A stretch of DNA of 64,000 nt from positions 434,001 through 498,000 of the forward strand of contig NZ_JAILWM010000001.1 in assembly GCF_025698945.1 (NCBI RefSeq). Reading direction: 5' to 3'. The translations under genes were made by a program, and so were the position numbers. Shown one piece after another: positions 43,526-53,204 of this stretch (position 1 is its first letter; each line of letters begins with the position of its first letter). Below the pieces are notes generated by a model that was not told where the DNA came from, searched no databases, and saw nothing but the letters and a program-made list of their open reading frames with translations. Source of the DNA: Nitrosopumilus sp. (GTDB lineage: Archaea; Thermoproteota; Nitrososphaeria; Nitrososphaerales; Nitrosopumilaceae).

Positions 43526-46117
43526 GTGTTAAAGGTCCTATTTGTAATAATATTGATGACTGGTAGTTTATTCTTACCAGTTAACGCTCAGACCACATCT
43601 GAATTTGGATATAAATTACATCCAGAAAAAATTCTAGAGAATACAATTGGGGATTTACAAGTTTATGTAACATCCAATAAATTAATGGTACCTACTACAA
43701 TAAAAAACTTAACAGTCATTAGTTCAAACACAGACATTATACAAATAGTGGAAGTTTCTGAAGATTCGGATTCTTTTATTAAAAATATCAAAATAAAAGC
43801 GTTAAAACCAGGCATTGCAACTATTGGTTTAGCTGCACCTGGATTTGCATCTAAAGAAATTTCAATTCAAGTTTACAACAATAATAATTATCCTACAAAA
43901 ATCATGATGAAGACAACTCCAAATCAATTTTCAGTCGATGGGCCAAAATACGGATTTGTTGCAGTTGAATTATCCACAACAGGAGGATTGCCAACAGTTG
44001 CATTAGAGGATGTCACTGTAACAATTCAAACACCAAATACAGATGTTATCAAATTAAGAGATTCTGAGATTACAATTAAGCAAGGAGAATATTTTGGGAT
44101 TACTGAATTTGATATTGTTGGTTCAGGAGATGCAATAATTTTTGCAGAAACTAACGGAATGAAGAAAATTAGTGAAATAATATCGGTTTCAGAACCTAAA
44201 GGTCCATTACAAATTCAGCTTTCAGTAATTCCGGATACTTTTAGTAGTTATTATTCTGCAAAAGGTTTTGCCATATTACAATTAGTAGATAGTGAAGGAA
44301 TTCCAGTCATGGCAGAAGAAGACATCTATCTTGAATTAGATGTGGATAATCCAGATACATCCAAAAACACAAGTACAGATTTTAATGAAGTGGTATTTGA
44401 TGAAAAGAAACTAGTGATCAAAAAAGGAGAATATTCTACATTTACCCAATTTTCACCAAGACCAAATTTAGCAGATTTCACTAGTGAAAATGAACAAGTA
44501 TTCCAAATGTTTGTATCTGTAGAAAACTATCTTGCTCGTGGCGATTCATTCACTGTAATACATGATGAAATCGGAGCATTAGAAGGGGCAGGTCCATCAA
44601 TTACAGAGGTATTGCCATTTTTGACTACAGGTAAAGAAGAGATCATAGGAGTGACTTATTTTGAAACAGATATTGAGGTATCTAGAAGGGCAGGAACCTC
44701 AAATAATAGAGAAACTGTTACAATTACAGTACCTGTCACTGCACAGAAAAATTATGAGTTGAGTATTTCGTCTTCAGATTCAAATGTCGTAAATCCCATA
44801 AACCCAATTATGGAAAAGGGGAAGAATGCGGTATTAGTTACAGGCAATACAGGAACAATGGCACCTGATGAATCTATAGAATTGTACATTAGAGATAATG
44901 ACGGAATTAAAACAGTTATTACAACACCCGATGGACCTATTGAGGACGATATTTCATTAACAATTGAGTCACTTATTCCAATGATTTTAGTTGGAAAGGA
45001 ATTCCCACTGCTTGCATATTTGTATGAATCTGCAGGTGAAGAAGAATCAGTTTCAACTACCGATGAAGATGAGATAGATAGTAGGTTGGGACCAACCCAG
45101 TTTGTAAAAAATGGTATTCTGTCATTTTCTGCAAATGAATTCATAAACATCGAATCATCAAATGTAGAGAAAAATCAAGATTATGTTTTAACATATCCAA
45201 TGGTTGAAGCAGTTGGAACCAGTTCATTAAATGGAAAAATTGGTAAGTTTTCTGGTTCAATGGATGTTACAAGTTATACTACAGACCCCACAACCATCTA
45301 TTTAGGATATATTGATAATATTTTGATCACAGATGGAAACCTAGCTACAGTTCAGTTATTGGACTCTGTGGGAAATCCAGTATATGCTAAAAAAGATACA
45401 ATTTTAGAATTAGTATCAAATGATCAAACAATTTTAAAAACACCAAACCAAATAACAATCAAAAAAGGAGAATACTTTAACACATTTGAATTAGAAACTT
45501 TGAAAGAAGGAACTGTAGAGATGACAGTTTTATCAAAAGACTTACCATTATCAAAATACAGCATTAGTATTATTGACTTAACTCCAGTATTATCACTAAA
45601 TCTAGAAGGAAGTATGAACTGGAATGAAAGAATTGAAGCAAAATTATCCGTATCAATTCCTGAAATTAAGACAACTCTTTCAGGATTTCAAGTTGAGTGG
45701 ACAACAGAGGGGGGCGAAGTAAAAACAGCAGACTCAGTAACCAATAGTGAAGGTATTGCAATATTGAACATAATTGCAAATGATAAGGAAACCGTTACAG
45801 TATCTGCAAAAGTATCTGGGAATAATCTTGATTCAGCAACAGCATCAAAAACAGTCCAGATATTAAATAAGCCCTCAGTCATAGAAAATCCCGAAACTGA
45901 TACGGTTAAGGAAGAATCCTCTATAGGGGAATTAAATTTCGATACAACCCAAATAGGAATGATTATCATACCAATCATAATTGTCGCTATTTTCTTGTTT
46001 CTAAAAAAGACAGATAGATTAGGATTAATTACTGAAAAAATGTCTTTAGAAAATTTAGAGATAAGTGATAAGATTGAAGGCATTAAAGAAAGAATTTCAG
46101 ATATCAAAGATAGATAA
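43526..46117 (+). CDS. Large anchored surface protein with Ig-like modules
   Basis: I place the start at GTG 43526 (MLKVLFVIILMTG, clean signal peptide ending NAQ). The frame opens at ATG 43481, but that codon falls inside the duplicated promoter element. The mature part has several beta-sandwich modules rich in Val, Ile, Thr and Ser. A C-terminal membrane helix (IIIPIIIVAIFLFL) and a short cytoplasmic tail follow. It could be an S-layer-linked adhesin or a pore/guide for the pilus. No close family is recognised. Confidence 0.65.
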   Translation: MLKVLFVIILMTGSLFLPVNAQTTSEFGYKLHPEKILENTIGDLQVYVTSNKLMVPTTIKNLTVISSNTDIIQIVEVSEDSDSFIKNIKIKALKPGIATIGLAAPGFASKEISIQVYNNNNYPTKIMMKTTPNQFSVDGPKYGFVAVELSTTGGLPTVALEDVTVTIQTPNTDVIKLRDSEITIKQGEYFGITEFDIVGSGDAIIFAETNGMKKISEIISVSEPKGPLQIQLSVIPDTFSSYYSAKGFAILQLVDSEGIPVMAEEDIYLELDVDNPDTSKNTSTDFNEVVFDEKKLVIKKGEYSTFTQFSPRPNLADFTSENEQVFQMFVSVENYLARGDSFTVIHDEIGALEGAGPSITEVLPFLTTGKEEIIGVTYFETDIEVSRRAGTSNNRETVTITVPVTAQKNYELSISSSDSNVVNPINPIMEKGKNAVLVTGNTGTMAPDESIELYIRDNDGIKTVITTPDGPIEDDISLTIESLIPMILVGKEFPLLAYLYESAGEEESVSTTDEDEIDSRLGPTQFVKNGILSFSANEFINIESSNVEKNQDYVLTYPMVEAVGTSSLNGKIGKFSGSMDVTSYTTDPTTIYLGYIDNILITDGNLATVQLLDSVGNPVYAKKDTILELVSNDQTILKTPNQITIKKGEYFNTFELETLKEGTVEMTVLSKDLPLSKYSISIIDLTPVLSLNLEGSMNWNERIEAKLSVSIPEIKTTLSGFQVEWTTEGGEVKTADSVTNSEGIAILNIIANDKETVTVSAKVSGNNLDSATASKTVQILNKPSVIENPETDTVKEESSIGELNFDTTQIGMIIIPIIIVAIFLFLKKTDRLGLITEKMSLENLEISDKIEGIKERISDIKDR

Positions 46118-46201
46118 AATAAATTAAAAAACATGACTAAACACAGTAAAAATATTTTTTTCAATCAATTTCAAATACAAGTTTAAAGGAAAGTAAATAA
46201 C

Positions 46202-46915
46202 ATGTTTGAAACTTTATTTGATTTTCAGACAATAAGAATAATTTTAGCATTAATCATGTTGATTTTAGGTTCAATAGTAGATATTTGGAAAAGAGAAATT
46301 CATGATTATTATTGGATAGGTTTTGGAGGTGCAGGAATTGTACTTGCATTTCTAAATCCAAATATCATGACACAGTTACTAACTATAGGAATTGCATTAA
46401 TCATAGCACCATTTGTGATTGTTATTTGGAGAATAGGGTTATTTGGAGGTGCAGATGCATTTGCATTAATAGCATTAGCAGTGATAGCGCCAATGGCTAC
46501 AATAACAGATAACCAGATATCTCCTTTTACAACTTTGTCTAATGCCGCATTGTTATTTATCATACCATTTTTATTCAATTTGTTTAGAAACATAATTTTG
46601 CAATTAAGAGGAAAAAATATTTTTGAGGGATTTGATGAATCATTCTCCAAAAAAATAATAGCATCATTTATGGGATATAAGTCAAAAAATCCAAAATTTG
46701 CATTTAGTATAGAAAAGATGGAAAAAGGTAAGAAAAAATTAGATTTAGCAATTCATCATGCAGAAAATCAAGAATTCTGCACCACACCTAATACATGGAT
46801 TACTCCGGGAATACCATATCTACTACTAATTGCAGGAGGTTTTATCATCCAATTAATCCATGGAGATATCATACTAAACCAGTTTTTTGATTCAGGATTT
46901 CAGTTACCTATATGA
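46202..46915 (+). CDS. Archaeal prepilin/prearchaellin peptidase (FlaK/PibD family)
   Basis: The 237-residue membrane protein has the A24 aspartate pair: D27 in GSIVDIWKR and D85 in GLFGGADAF (GxGD-like). It cleaves class III signal peptides before the hydrophobic helix, so it should process the pilins at 33.6, 34.0, 39.7, 56.4 and 58.9 kb. The C-terminal membrane helix (TPGIPYLLLIAGGFIIQLIH) is complete. It is 84 bases downstream of the large surface protein gene. Confidence 0.85.
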   Translation: MFETLFDFQTIRIILALIMLILGSIVDIWKREIHDYYWIGFGGAGIVLAFLNPNIMTQLLTIGIALIIAPFVIVIWRIGLFGGADAFALIALAVIAPMATITDNQISPFTTLSNAALLFIIPFLFNLFRNIILQLRGKNIFEGFDESFSKKIIASFMGYKSKNPKFAFSIEKMEKGKKKLDLAIHHAENQEFCTTPNTWITPGIPYLLLIAGGFIIQLIHGDIILNQFFDSGFQLPI

Positions 46916-46917
46916 TC

Positions 46918-46968
46918 TGTAATATGAGATAACATACATTCTCTTATGTTATAAAATAATGTTACAGA
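46918..46968 (+). promoter_or_regulatory. Operator-like nested inverted repeats before TrmB2
   Basis: A perfect 8-base inverted repeat ATAACATA-N8-TATGTTAT (46929-46952), flanked by TGTAA (46918-46922) and TTACA about 40 bases later. The right arm overlaps the TATA box TTATAAAA (46949-46956), 18-25 bases before the TrmB2 ATG. This layout fits autorepression by TrmB2. Confidence 0.5.
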
Positions 46969-46973
46969 TATAG

Positions 46974-47924
46974 ATGACCATTTCAGAAGCAGTCGAAGAA
47001 GGGATGTTTCATTCAGAGAGTCCCATTCAAGAATTAATACGTATGCTAGTTAGATATGATTTAACTCCAAATCAAGCTAAAGTATACTTATTTTTAAGCA
47101 AAACTGGTATTAAAACTGCATCAGAGATATCAAAAGCATTAAAAATTCCAAGAACTGAAACATATCATCTATTATCAACACTACAACAACAAGGAATAAT
47201 TTTTTCAGTGTTTGGAAAGCCAACAAAATTTAATGCTGTAGGATTGGAAGAATCATTGGAGATACTACTTAATAATGAAAAAAACAGAATTAATGAATTA
47301 GAATTAGGCAAAGATAGTTTGATAAAACTTTGGAAAATAATACCAAATTATGCTGAAAACAAAAAGGAATCACAAGAAAATAAATTTCAATCTCTCCAAG
47401 GAAGAAACTCAATTTTAGTAAAACTTGAACAAATGATAAAAGAATCTAAAGAAAACATCTTAGTTTTAGGAACAGAAAAGGATTTCAAAAGATTTTATTT
47501 TACAGAATTTACAGAATTGTTAAATAAAACAAAATCAAATTTGAGAATTTTAACAGATTATGCAGAAAATAACACTCATATTTTTGAAGATATTCCTAGT
47601 AAAAAAATTAAAAAAATTGATGATGTGAATCGAGAAGATTTTTGTTTCATTATCAAAGATGATACAGAGGTGATTTTTTTCATCAGCAATAACAAAATTA
47701 AAGATATGCTTGCAGTTTGGACAGATTCAAAGGCATTTGTGACTACGCTGAGATCATTATTCAGTTTGATGTGGAAGAAGTCCCACCATGTTGATGAAAC
47801 TGATGAAGAGTCAATACTAGGCTCAAAAATGACATATGAACATAGATTAAGGGAGATTGAACAAGAAAAACGAATATTAAATTATCTGCAAGAAAACTTT
47901 GAATCACTAGGAAAGGAAAAGTAA
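46974..47924 (+). CDS. TrmB-family transcriptional regulator (TrmB2)
   Basis: The 316-residue protein has an N-terminal winged helix (about 25-90, LTPNQAKVYLFLSKTGIKTASEI and PRTETYHLLSTLQ), a coiled-coil linker and a C-terminal ligand/effector domain (about 145-275). It is a close paralogue of TrmB1 at 31160. It is followed without a gap by a receiver gene and then a histidine kinase, so phosphorelay and repressor may cooperate on the pilus genes. Confidence 0.85.
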   Translation: MTISEAVEEGMFHSESPIQELIRMLVRYDLTPNQAKVYLFLSKTGIKTASEISKALKIPRTETYHLLSTLQQQGIIFSVFGKPTKFNAVGLEESLEILLNNEKNRINELELGKDSLIKLWKIIPNYAENKKESQENKFQSLQGRNSILVKLEQMIKESKENILVLGTEKDFKRFYFTEFTELLNKTKSNLRILTDYAENNTHIFEDIPSKKIKKIDDVNREDFCFIIKDDTEVIFFISNNKIKDMLAVWTDSKAFVTTLRSLFSLMWKKSHHVDETDEESILGSKMTYEHRLREIEQEKRILNYLQENFESLGKEK

Positions 47925-47962
47925 TGAATACGAAGAAAATACAAAAAGAAGGATCAGGAAAA

Positions 47963-48328
47963 ATGAAAATATTGATAGTAGATGATAACGAACAGATTAC
48001 GAAAATGTTAACTACATTTCTGGAATTAAAAGAGCATCAATGTACCATTGCAAATGATGGAAGTGAAGGGTTAAAAAAAATTAAAGAGAATGATTATGAT
48101 GTAATTCTATTGGATTTGGCAATGCCTGAATTTGATGGATATTCAGTAATAAAAAATTTGGAAGAAAATAACATGTTAAAAGATCATAAAATAATTGTTT
48201 TTACAGCATCAACAATTACCCAAGATGAATTAGACAATCTTGTAAAAAGAGGGGTAGCAGCATACATTCTAAAACCAATCGATATTGATCTTTTACATTC
48301 AAAATTAATAGAAATTGCAAATGTGTAA
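47963..48328 (+). CDS. CheY-like response regulator (receiver only)
   Basis: I prefer ATG 47963 (MKILIVDDNEQ, receiver start, with GAAGGA upstream); ATG 47924, one base into the TrmB2 stop codon, would add 13 residues. Acidic pair DD, phospho-acceptor D in VILLDLAMPEFDG, T in VFTAST and K in LKPID are all present. No output domain, so it probably signals by protein contact to TrmB2 or the pilus motor. Confidence 0.88.
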   Translation: MKILIVDDNEQITKMLTTFLELKEHQCTIANDGSEGLKKIKENDYDVILLDLAMPEFDGYSVIKNLEENNMLKDHKIIVFTASTITQDELDNLVKRGVAAYILKPIDIDLLHSKLIEIANV

Positions 48329-48345
48329 AATAATGGTGCAATCAA

Positions 48346-49449
48346 GTGCTTTCAATTAAACACACTTTATTTTTAGTTTCAGGAGTTTCAAGTTTTATTA
48401 TTTTTTACATGGGATTAGTAAATTTTCTGACATCAGTTGAACAATCTACAGGGGTGATTTTACTAATTTTTTCTGTTTTTGTAGCAACAAGTACATTATT
48501 GGCAACTCTCCACATTTCTAGAAGCATTACAAACCCCATAGAAAAATTAGCACAAAAAATGACTGAATTTTCAAAGACAAACAAAATGTCAAATCAAAAT
48601 CAAATTAAAACTAATGTTAAAGAAATTTTTGAATTAAATGAGAATTTTGAAAGTATGGGAGGGAAAGTAGAAAAAATAATTGAAGTTCAAAATGAATATG
48701 TAGACATGTTAAAAGATATGGATAGAAAAAAAGTAGAGTTTTCATCAATGGTATCACATGAATTAAAGACTCCATTAGTTCCAATTCTAGGATATGTTCA
48801 AATGTTGCAAAAAGAAGAATTGTTAGGAGAATTAAATAAACAGCAAAAGGAAGCAATAAATGAAATTTATTCCTCGACAATAAAATTACAAAGACTTGTG
48901 GGCGATATTTTAACTACCCAAAAATTAGATTTAGGTAAATTAGATTTTAAAAAAGAAAATATCGAGGTTACTGCATTACTAAATTCAGTTATCAAGGAGT
49001 TCTCTCCAATTACAACTAACAAAAAAATACAACTAAAATTAGAGTTTAAAGAAAATGTCACCATATCAAGTGACAAAGACAGAATCAACCAAGTATTCTC
49101 AAATTTAATAAAAAATTCAATAGATTTTGTATCTCCAGGCACAGGAATTATAACAATTGGAGCAAAAAATTACGAGGACAGTATAGAGTTTTTTGTAAAA
49201 GATAATGGTTGTGGAATATCTCTTAAAAATCAAAAAGACATCTTCAGAAAGTTTTACCAAATTGATACATCCACTAGCAGAAAAAGAAATGGTAGTGGTT
49301 TAGGATTAGCAATATGTAAAGGAATCATCGAAGGATTAGGGGGAAAGATCTGGGTAAAAAGCATAGAAAATGTCGAGACAACATTTCATTTTAAAATTCC
49401 AAAAGAATTCATTCCAATTAAACTAAATACAAATGAAGGTAAAAATTAA
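48346..49449 (+). CDS. Membrane sensor histidine kinase
   Basis: Start GTG 48346. Two membrane helices (about 7-25 and 35-57), a HAMP-like linker (58-105), HisKA with H138 in MVSHELKTPL, and a HATPase_c domain (N-box FSNLIKNSID, G1 DNGCGIS, G2 GSGLGLAICKG). The extracytoplasmic loop is only about 8 residues, so it may sense through the membrane. It probably phosphorylates the adjacent receiver. A SHOCT-like frame follows after its stop, readable by a -1 shift at the last A-run. Confidence 0.88.
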   Translation: MLSIKHTLFLVSGVSSFIIFYMGLVNFLTSVEQSTGVILLIFSVFVATSTLLATLHISRSITNPIEKLAQKMTEFSKTNKMSNQNQIKTNVKEIFELNENFESMGGKVEKIIEVQNEYVDMLKDMDRKKVEFSSMVSHELKTPLVPILGYVQMLQKEELLGELNKQQKEAINEIYSSTIKLQRLVGDILTTQKLDLGKLDFKKENIEVTALLNSVIKEFSPITTNKKIQLKLEFKENVTISSDKDRINQVFSNLIKNSIDFVSPGTGIITIGAKNYEDSIEFFVKDNGCGISLKNQKDIFRKFYQIDTSTSRKRNGSGLGLAICKGIIEGLGGKIWVKSIENVETTFHFKIPKEFIPIKLNTNEGKN

Positions 49450-49556
49450 TTTATCCAATAACAAGATCCAATCCAAAAGACATTCTCAAACTAAGATTAG
49501 TTAAAGGAGAAATAAGTTTAGACGAATATGAAAAATTGAATTCAAAGTTAAACTAA
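49443..49556 (+). pseudogene. SHOCT-like C-terminal segment out of frame with the histidine kinase
   Basis: The frame encodes a short helical SHOCT-like stretch (NPKDILKLRLVKGEISLDEY, then EKLNSKLN) with no start codon. One extra A in the A5 run at 49441-49445 would join it in frame to the kinase C-terminus. Either the kinase lost the tail by a one-base deletion, or a -1 frameshift makes a long form. It overlaps the converging aminotransferase stop by 4 bases. Confidence 0.5.
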
Positions 49557-50911
49557 CTTGGATTTACCAGAGAATTTTTTTGATTCATTATTCCCTTCAA
49601 TGAGTTATTTTTTACATCATTAAAGAATTTTTGAATCATTTTGATTCCTAAAACAACTTTGGGAGCATTATTTTTAACAAATTCTTCTCTTTCAGATAGA
49701 GATTTTGGCTTTGCATCTAAATAATTTTGATAAACTTTTTTCCCATCATAATCCACAAATGCAATTCTGGCACTGAAATCAGTTCTTTCTAAAACAAGAC
49801 TATCTCCACCTACAATTGCAGTATGGTATGGGTGAACTATTAATGATTCAGATAATTTTTGGGACGTATTAATTTTTACGTTTTGTAAATCAGTTGCAAA
49901 TGCATTAAAATCAGCTAGTAAGTAAAAAGTAGCATCAGGTTTTATTATTTTTACACCCTCAATAGAAGACAAGGCATGATATGTATACTCACCCATTATT
50001 TGATGTAAGTTACGAGTTACTTGAAAATATTCATCAATTTCTTTACTAATTTCAAATCCTGCAACAGCAGCATGCTGTATTGGAGTTGATACAGCAGTAT
50101 ATTCTGTTGCAAGAATTTTTTTAAATTGAATTTTAAGGTCAACTGCATGTTGAGGAAAGATCACATATCCAAGTCTATATCCTCCAGCAGCATGAGATTT
50201 TGACAATCCATTAGTTACAAAAGTTCCTTCAGGATAGATTTTTCCCATGCTGACAAATTTTGGAAAATCATATGTAGTTTGAGCATAAATTTCATCAGAG
50301 ATTACTGTGATGTTTTGTTCCCTACACACATCTGCAATCTCTTCAAGTTCTAAACGATCATAAAGTAATCCCGTTGGATTATGAGGATTATTTAATATCA
50401 ATATTTTTTGTCGGTCTTGTAATCTAAGTGCAAGTTTTCTCAAATCATTAGGAGATATTTTTCTATTTGCCCTAGTGGATAACATGTGATAATTTTTTTT
50501 CAAAAATCTAATTTGTGGCAAATATCCTAACCATGCAGGAGTTGGAAGTATAACAGTGCCATGTAAAATCTCTAAAAGATTAAAAATCAGCTCCTTAGTT
50601 CCAGGTCCTACGTAGATGCGTTTAGGATCAATATCCATTCCAAAATAATGTTTGTTATATTTAGAAATGGCATCTCGAAGTTCAGGAATTCCAGGTACTG
50701 CGGCATATGCACCCTTGTCAGCATTATTGATTAATGCTTGTTGGATTACTGTTGGTACTGGAAACGGGGATTGTCCAAATGCAAATCCATAAAACCCAAA
50801 ACCACATTCAGGATGGGGACAATTGGAATGAAATTCCTGTAAAAAGGTATTTAGTTTAAGATTCTCTGGCATTTCAATGTCTTGAACCTGTTGATCAACT
50901 ACAAATTTCAA
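49553..50911 (-). CDS. Class I/II aminotransferase
   Basis: The 452-residue PLP enzyme shows the aspartate aminotransferase-family layout: substrate loop NPHNPTG, DEIYAQTTY, and PLP Lys in TNGLSKSHAAGGYRLGY. An extra N-terminal 40 residues and a C-terminal tail of about 50 residues exceed the usual 390-400. It converts an amino acid and an oxo acid; substrate unknown. Confidence 0.85.
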   Translation of the reverse strand: MKFVVDQQVQDIEMPENLKLNTFLQEFHSNCPHPECGFGFYGFAFGQSPFPVPTVIQQALINNADKGAYAAVPGIPELRDAISKYNKHYFGMDIDPKRIYVGPGTKELIFNLLEILHGTVILPTPAWLGYLPQIRFLKKNYHMLSTRANRKISPNDLRKLALRLQDRQKILILNNPHNPTGLLYDRLELEEIADVCREQNITVISDEIYAQTTYDFPKFVSMGKIYPEGTFVTNGLSKSHAAGGYRLGYVIFPQHAVDLKIQFKKILATEYTAVSTPIQHAAVAGFEISKEIDEYFQVTRNLHQIMGEYTYHALSSIEGVKIIKPDATFYLLADFNAFATDLQNVKINTSQKLSESLIVHPYHTAIVGGDSLVLERTDFSARIAFVDYDGKKVYQNYLDAKPKSLSEREEFVKNNAPKVVLGIKMIQKFFNDVKNNSLKGIMNQKNSLVNPS

Positions 50912-50971
50912 TGATGAATTTCCTTAGAAATGAATTCCGATATAAAGGTTGAAGGATTAAAAATTAATAAT

Positions 50972-52894
50972 TCAAGACAATTCGTGAATTTCGTCCAAAA
51001 TTTCAGGATTTTCAAGAGAAGACAAATCGCCTAATTCATGTCCCAATAGTTTTGATTTTAATAGCCTACGCATTATTTTTCCAGTTCTAGTTTTTGGAAG
51101 ATCAGATAATTGAAAAACAAATTTTGGTTTTGCAATTTTACCAATTTTTGTTGCAATAAATTCAGATACTTCTGATTCCAAGTTTTTTTCATTATTGTCA
51201 GATACAAAAAACACAACAATTGCATCGCCAGTAAGTTCATCAGGTATTGCGATAGATGCAGCATCCGTTATTTTTTTATGTGAAATTACAGCATGTTCAA
51301 TTTCAGAAGTACTCATTCTATGACCTGAGACATTTATCACATCATCGGTTCTTCCTCGCATGTACCATAAATTATCATTATCAATATACACATAATCGCC
51401 ATGAAACCATACATTTGGAAATCTAGACCAATAAGTTTCAAGATATCTGTCATTTGCATTTAACAATCCTCTAGTCATGCTAGGCCAAGGCGATTTGATT
51501 ACAAGAAATCCATTTTCGTTAGTTATAGAATGACCCAAATCATCAAAAACATCCAGATTCATCCCAGGTACTGGCATGCCAACAGTAGTGGGCTTTAATT
51601 TCATTCCAGGAAAAACAGATAGCATTGCACCGCCTATTTCAGTACCTCCTGACAAATTCATAATGGGGATTTTTTTATTACCAACTTTTTCAAATAACCA
51701 CCACCAAGAATCTTCATCAAGTGGTTCACCAGTAGTCGGAATATTTTTAATTTTATCTAATGAATAAAGTCTTAAGGGTTCAACATTATTTTTTTTGAAT
51801 AATCGTACAGCAGTAGGAGATATTCCAAAGATAGTCACATTATATTCTGATAGAATCTTCCAAATTCCATTTACATCAGGATAATCTAATGCACCATCAT
51901 AAATTACGGCACTTGAACCAACAAGTAACAGACCATAAACATTCCAAACTAATCCTGTAATCCAGCCAATATCGGCAGGCCAAAATAAAACATCTTCTTG
52001 ATTAGTGTCAATCAGATATGATGATTGATGACCAGCAAATACTGAAAACCCCCCATGAGTATGAATTACTCCCTTTGGATTTCCTGTTGTGCCTGAAGTA
52101 TATAGTATGAATAATGGATCTTCAGAATTCATCGTATCAGTATCACATAACGTAGATTGTCTTAAAGTGAAATCTTCAAAATAAACTATGTTTTGTGAAT
52201 TTTTATAATTATCAATTCCACCATATGGTACAACAATAATTTTTTCAACAAAGGTGTCTTTTATTGCAAGCTCAACTGGTTTTTGTTGGGAAATTCTTTT
52301 TCCTTTTCTATAATACCCATCTGAAACAAAAATAGCTTTTGCTTTACAATCCTTTAATCTCACATGTAACGAATCCGAACTATATCCAGAAAAAATCACA
52401 GTTTGAATAGCACCTATTTTTGCCGATGCAAGTATTGCCAATATTGCCTCTTCAATCATTGGCAAGTATATTGCAACGACATCTCCTTTTTTAATTCCAA
52501 TGGACTTTAATGCATTTGCAAGTTTTGATACCTTAACATCCAGTTCGGAATAAGATATTTTTGATTTTGTTCCAGATTCAGAAACAAACCAATATGCAAT
52601 TTTGTTTGGATTAATTTTTGCAAATTTTTCAACTGAAGATTTGTAAATGTTAGTCTTGCCATCAGCAAACCATTTAGACCAAGCAATTCCTTCAGAATCA
52701 TCCAATATCTTAGTGTAGGGTACGTCCCAGATTATGCCAATATCTTTTTCAACTGATTGCCAATACCATTTCAAATCTTGTCTTGCTTTTTTAGACAATT
52801 CTTCAAATGATGAAATATTGTATTTTTGCATGAAACGATAGATATTTGATTCTTGGATTTGTTTTTCAGTTGGAGTAAATATAAAATCAGACAA
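50972..52894 (-). CDS. AMP-forming acyl-CoA synthetase (acetyl-/propionyl-CoA synthetase-like)
   Basis: The 640-residue ANL enzyme has the N-terminal extension of acetyl-CoA synthetases (YWQSVEKDIGIIWD), the P-loop LYTSGTTGNPKGVIHTHGG and a C-terminal catalytic Lys in LPKTRTGKIMRRLLK. It activates acetate or another short acid with ATP and CoA. The hydroxypropionate/hydroxybutyrate cycle uses ADP-forming ligases for the main steps, so this one may assimilate external acids. Substrate not visible. Confidence 0.85.
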   Translation of the reverse strand: MSDFIFTPTEKQIQESNIYRFMQKYNISSFEELSKKARQDLKWYWQSVEKDIGIIWDVPYTKILDDSEGIAWSKWFADGKTNIYKSSVEKFAKINPNKIAYWFVSESGTKSKISYSELDVKVSKLANALKSIGIKKGDVVAIYLPMIEEAILAILASAKIGAIQTVIFSGYSSDSLHVRLKDCKAKAIFVSDGYYRKGKRISQQKPVELAIKDTFVEKIIVVPYGGIDNYKNSQNIVYFEDFTLRQSTLCDTDTMNSEDPLFILYTSGTTGNPKGVIHTHGGFSVFAGHQSSYLIDTNQEDVLFWPADIGWITGLVWNVYGLLLVGSSAVIYDGALDYPDVNGIWKILSEYNVTIFGISPTAVRLFKKNNVEPLRLYSLDKIKNIPTTGEPLDEDSWWWLFEKVGNKKIPIMNLSGGTEIGGAMLSVFPGMKLKPTTVGMPVPGMNLDVFDDLGHSITNENGFLVIKSPWPSMTRGLLNANDRYLETYWSRFPNVWFHGDYVYIDNDNLWYMRGRTDDVINVSGHRMSTSEIEHAVISHKKITDAASIAIPDELTGDAIVVFFVSDNNEKNLESEVSEFIATKIGKIAKPKFVFQLSDLPKTRTGKIMRRLLKSKLLGHELGDLSSLENPEILDEIHELS

Positions 52895-52939
52895 GATCCT
52901 ATTCTAACAACCACAATTAACGTAAAAAGATTTTTTCAT

Positions 52940-53203
52940 TTAGAATATATCAATCCCCATACGTCTAGCACAAGCAATTGCTGCTTTTCCATCATTTTCT
53001 GCAATACCAGCTTTGAGAAATTTTTCATTCCAATTGGTTTTGGCATTCAGTGTGTTTTCATAATAATACTCCCTCAAAATCACAGCAATATGATTATCAA
53101 GTCTTTTTTTAGTAGATTCATCTATTTCTGCCAAAAGATTAGCAGAATCAGAATGAGCAAGAAGTTTGATAAATTCTACATCTTCAAGAGAAAAGTCAGT
53201 CAT
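52940..53203 (-). CDS. Hypothetical protein downstream of gatB, 87 aa
   Basis: I place the start at ATG 53203 (MTDFSLEDVEFIKLLAHSDS); a TTG at 53212 overlaps gatB. A helical protein with a DNHIAVILREYYYEN core. One base after the gatB stop, so a fourth member of the gatCAB transcript. It may help the amidotransferase or be unrelated. Confidence 0.65.
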   Translation of the reverse strand: MTDFSLEDVEFIKLLAHSDSANLLAEIDESTKKRLDNHIAVILREYYYENTLNAKTNWNEKFLKAGIAENDGKAAIACARRMGIDIF

Positions 53204-53204
53204 A

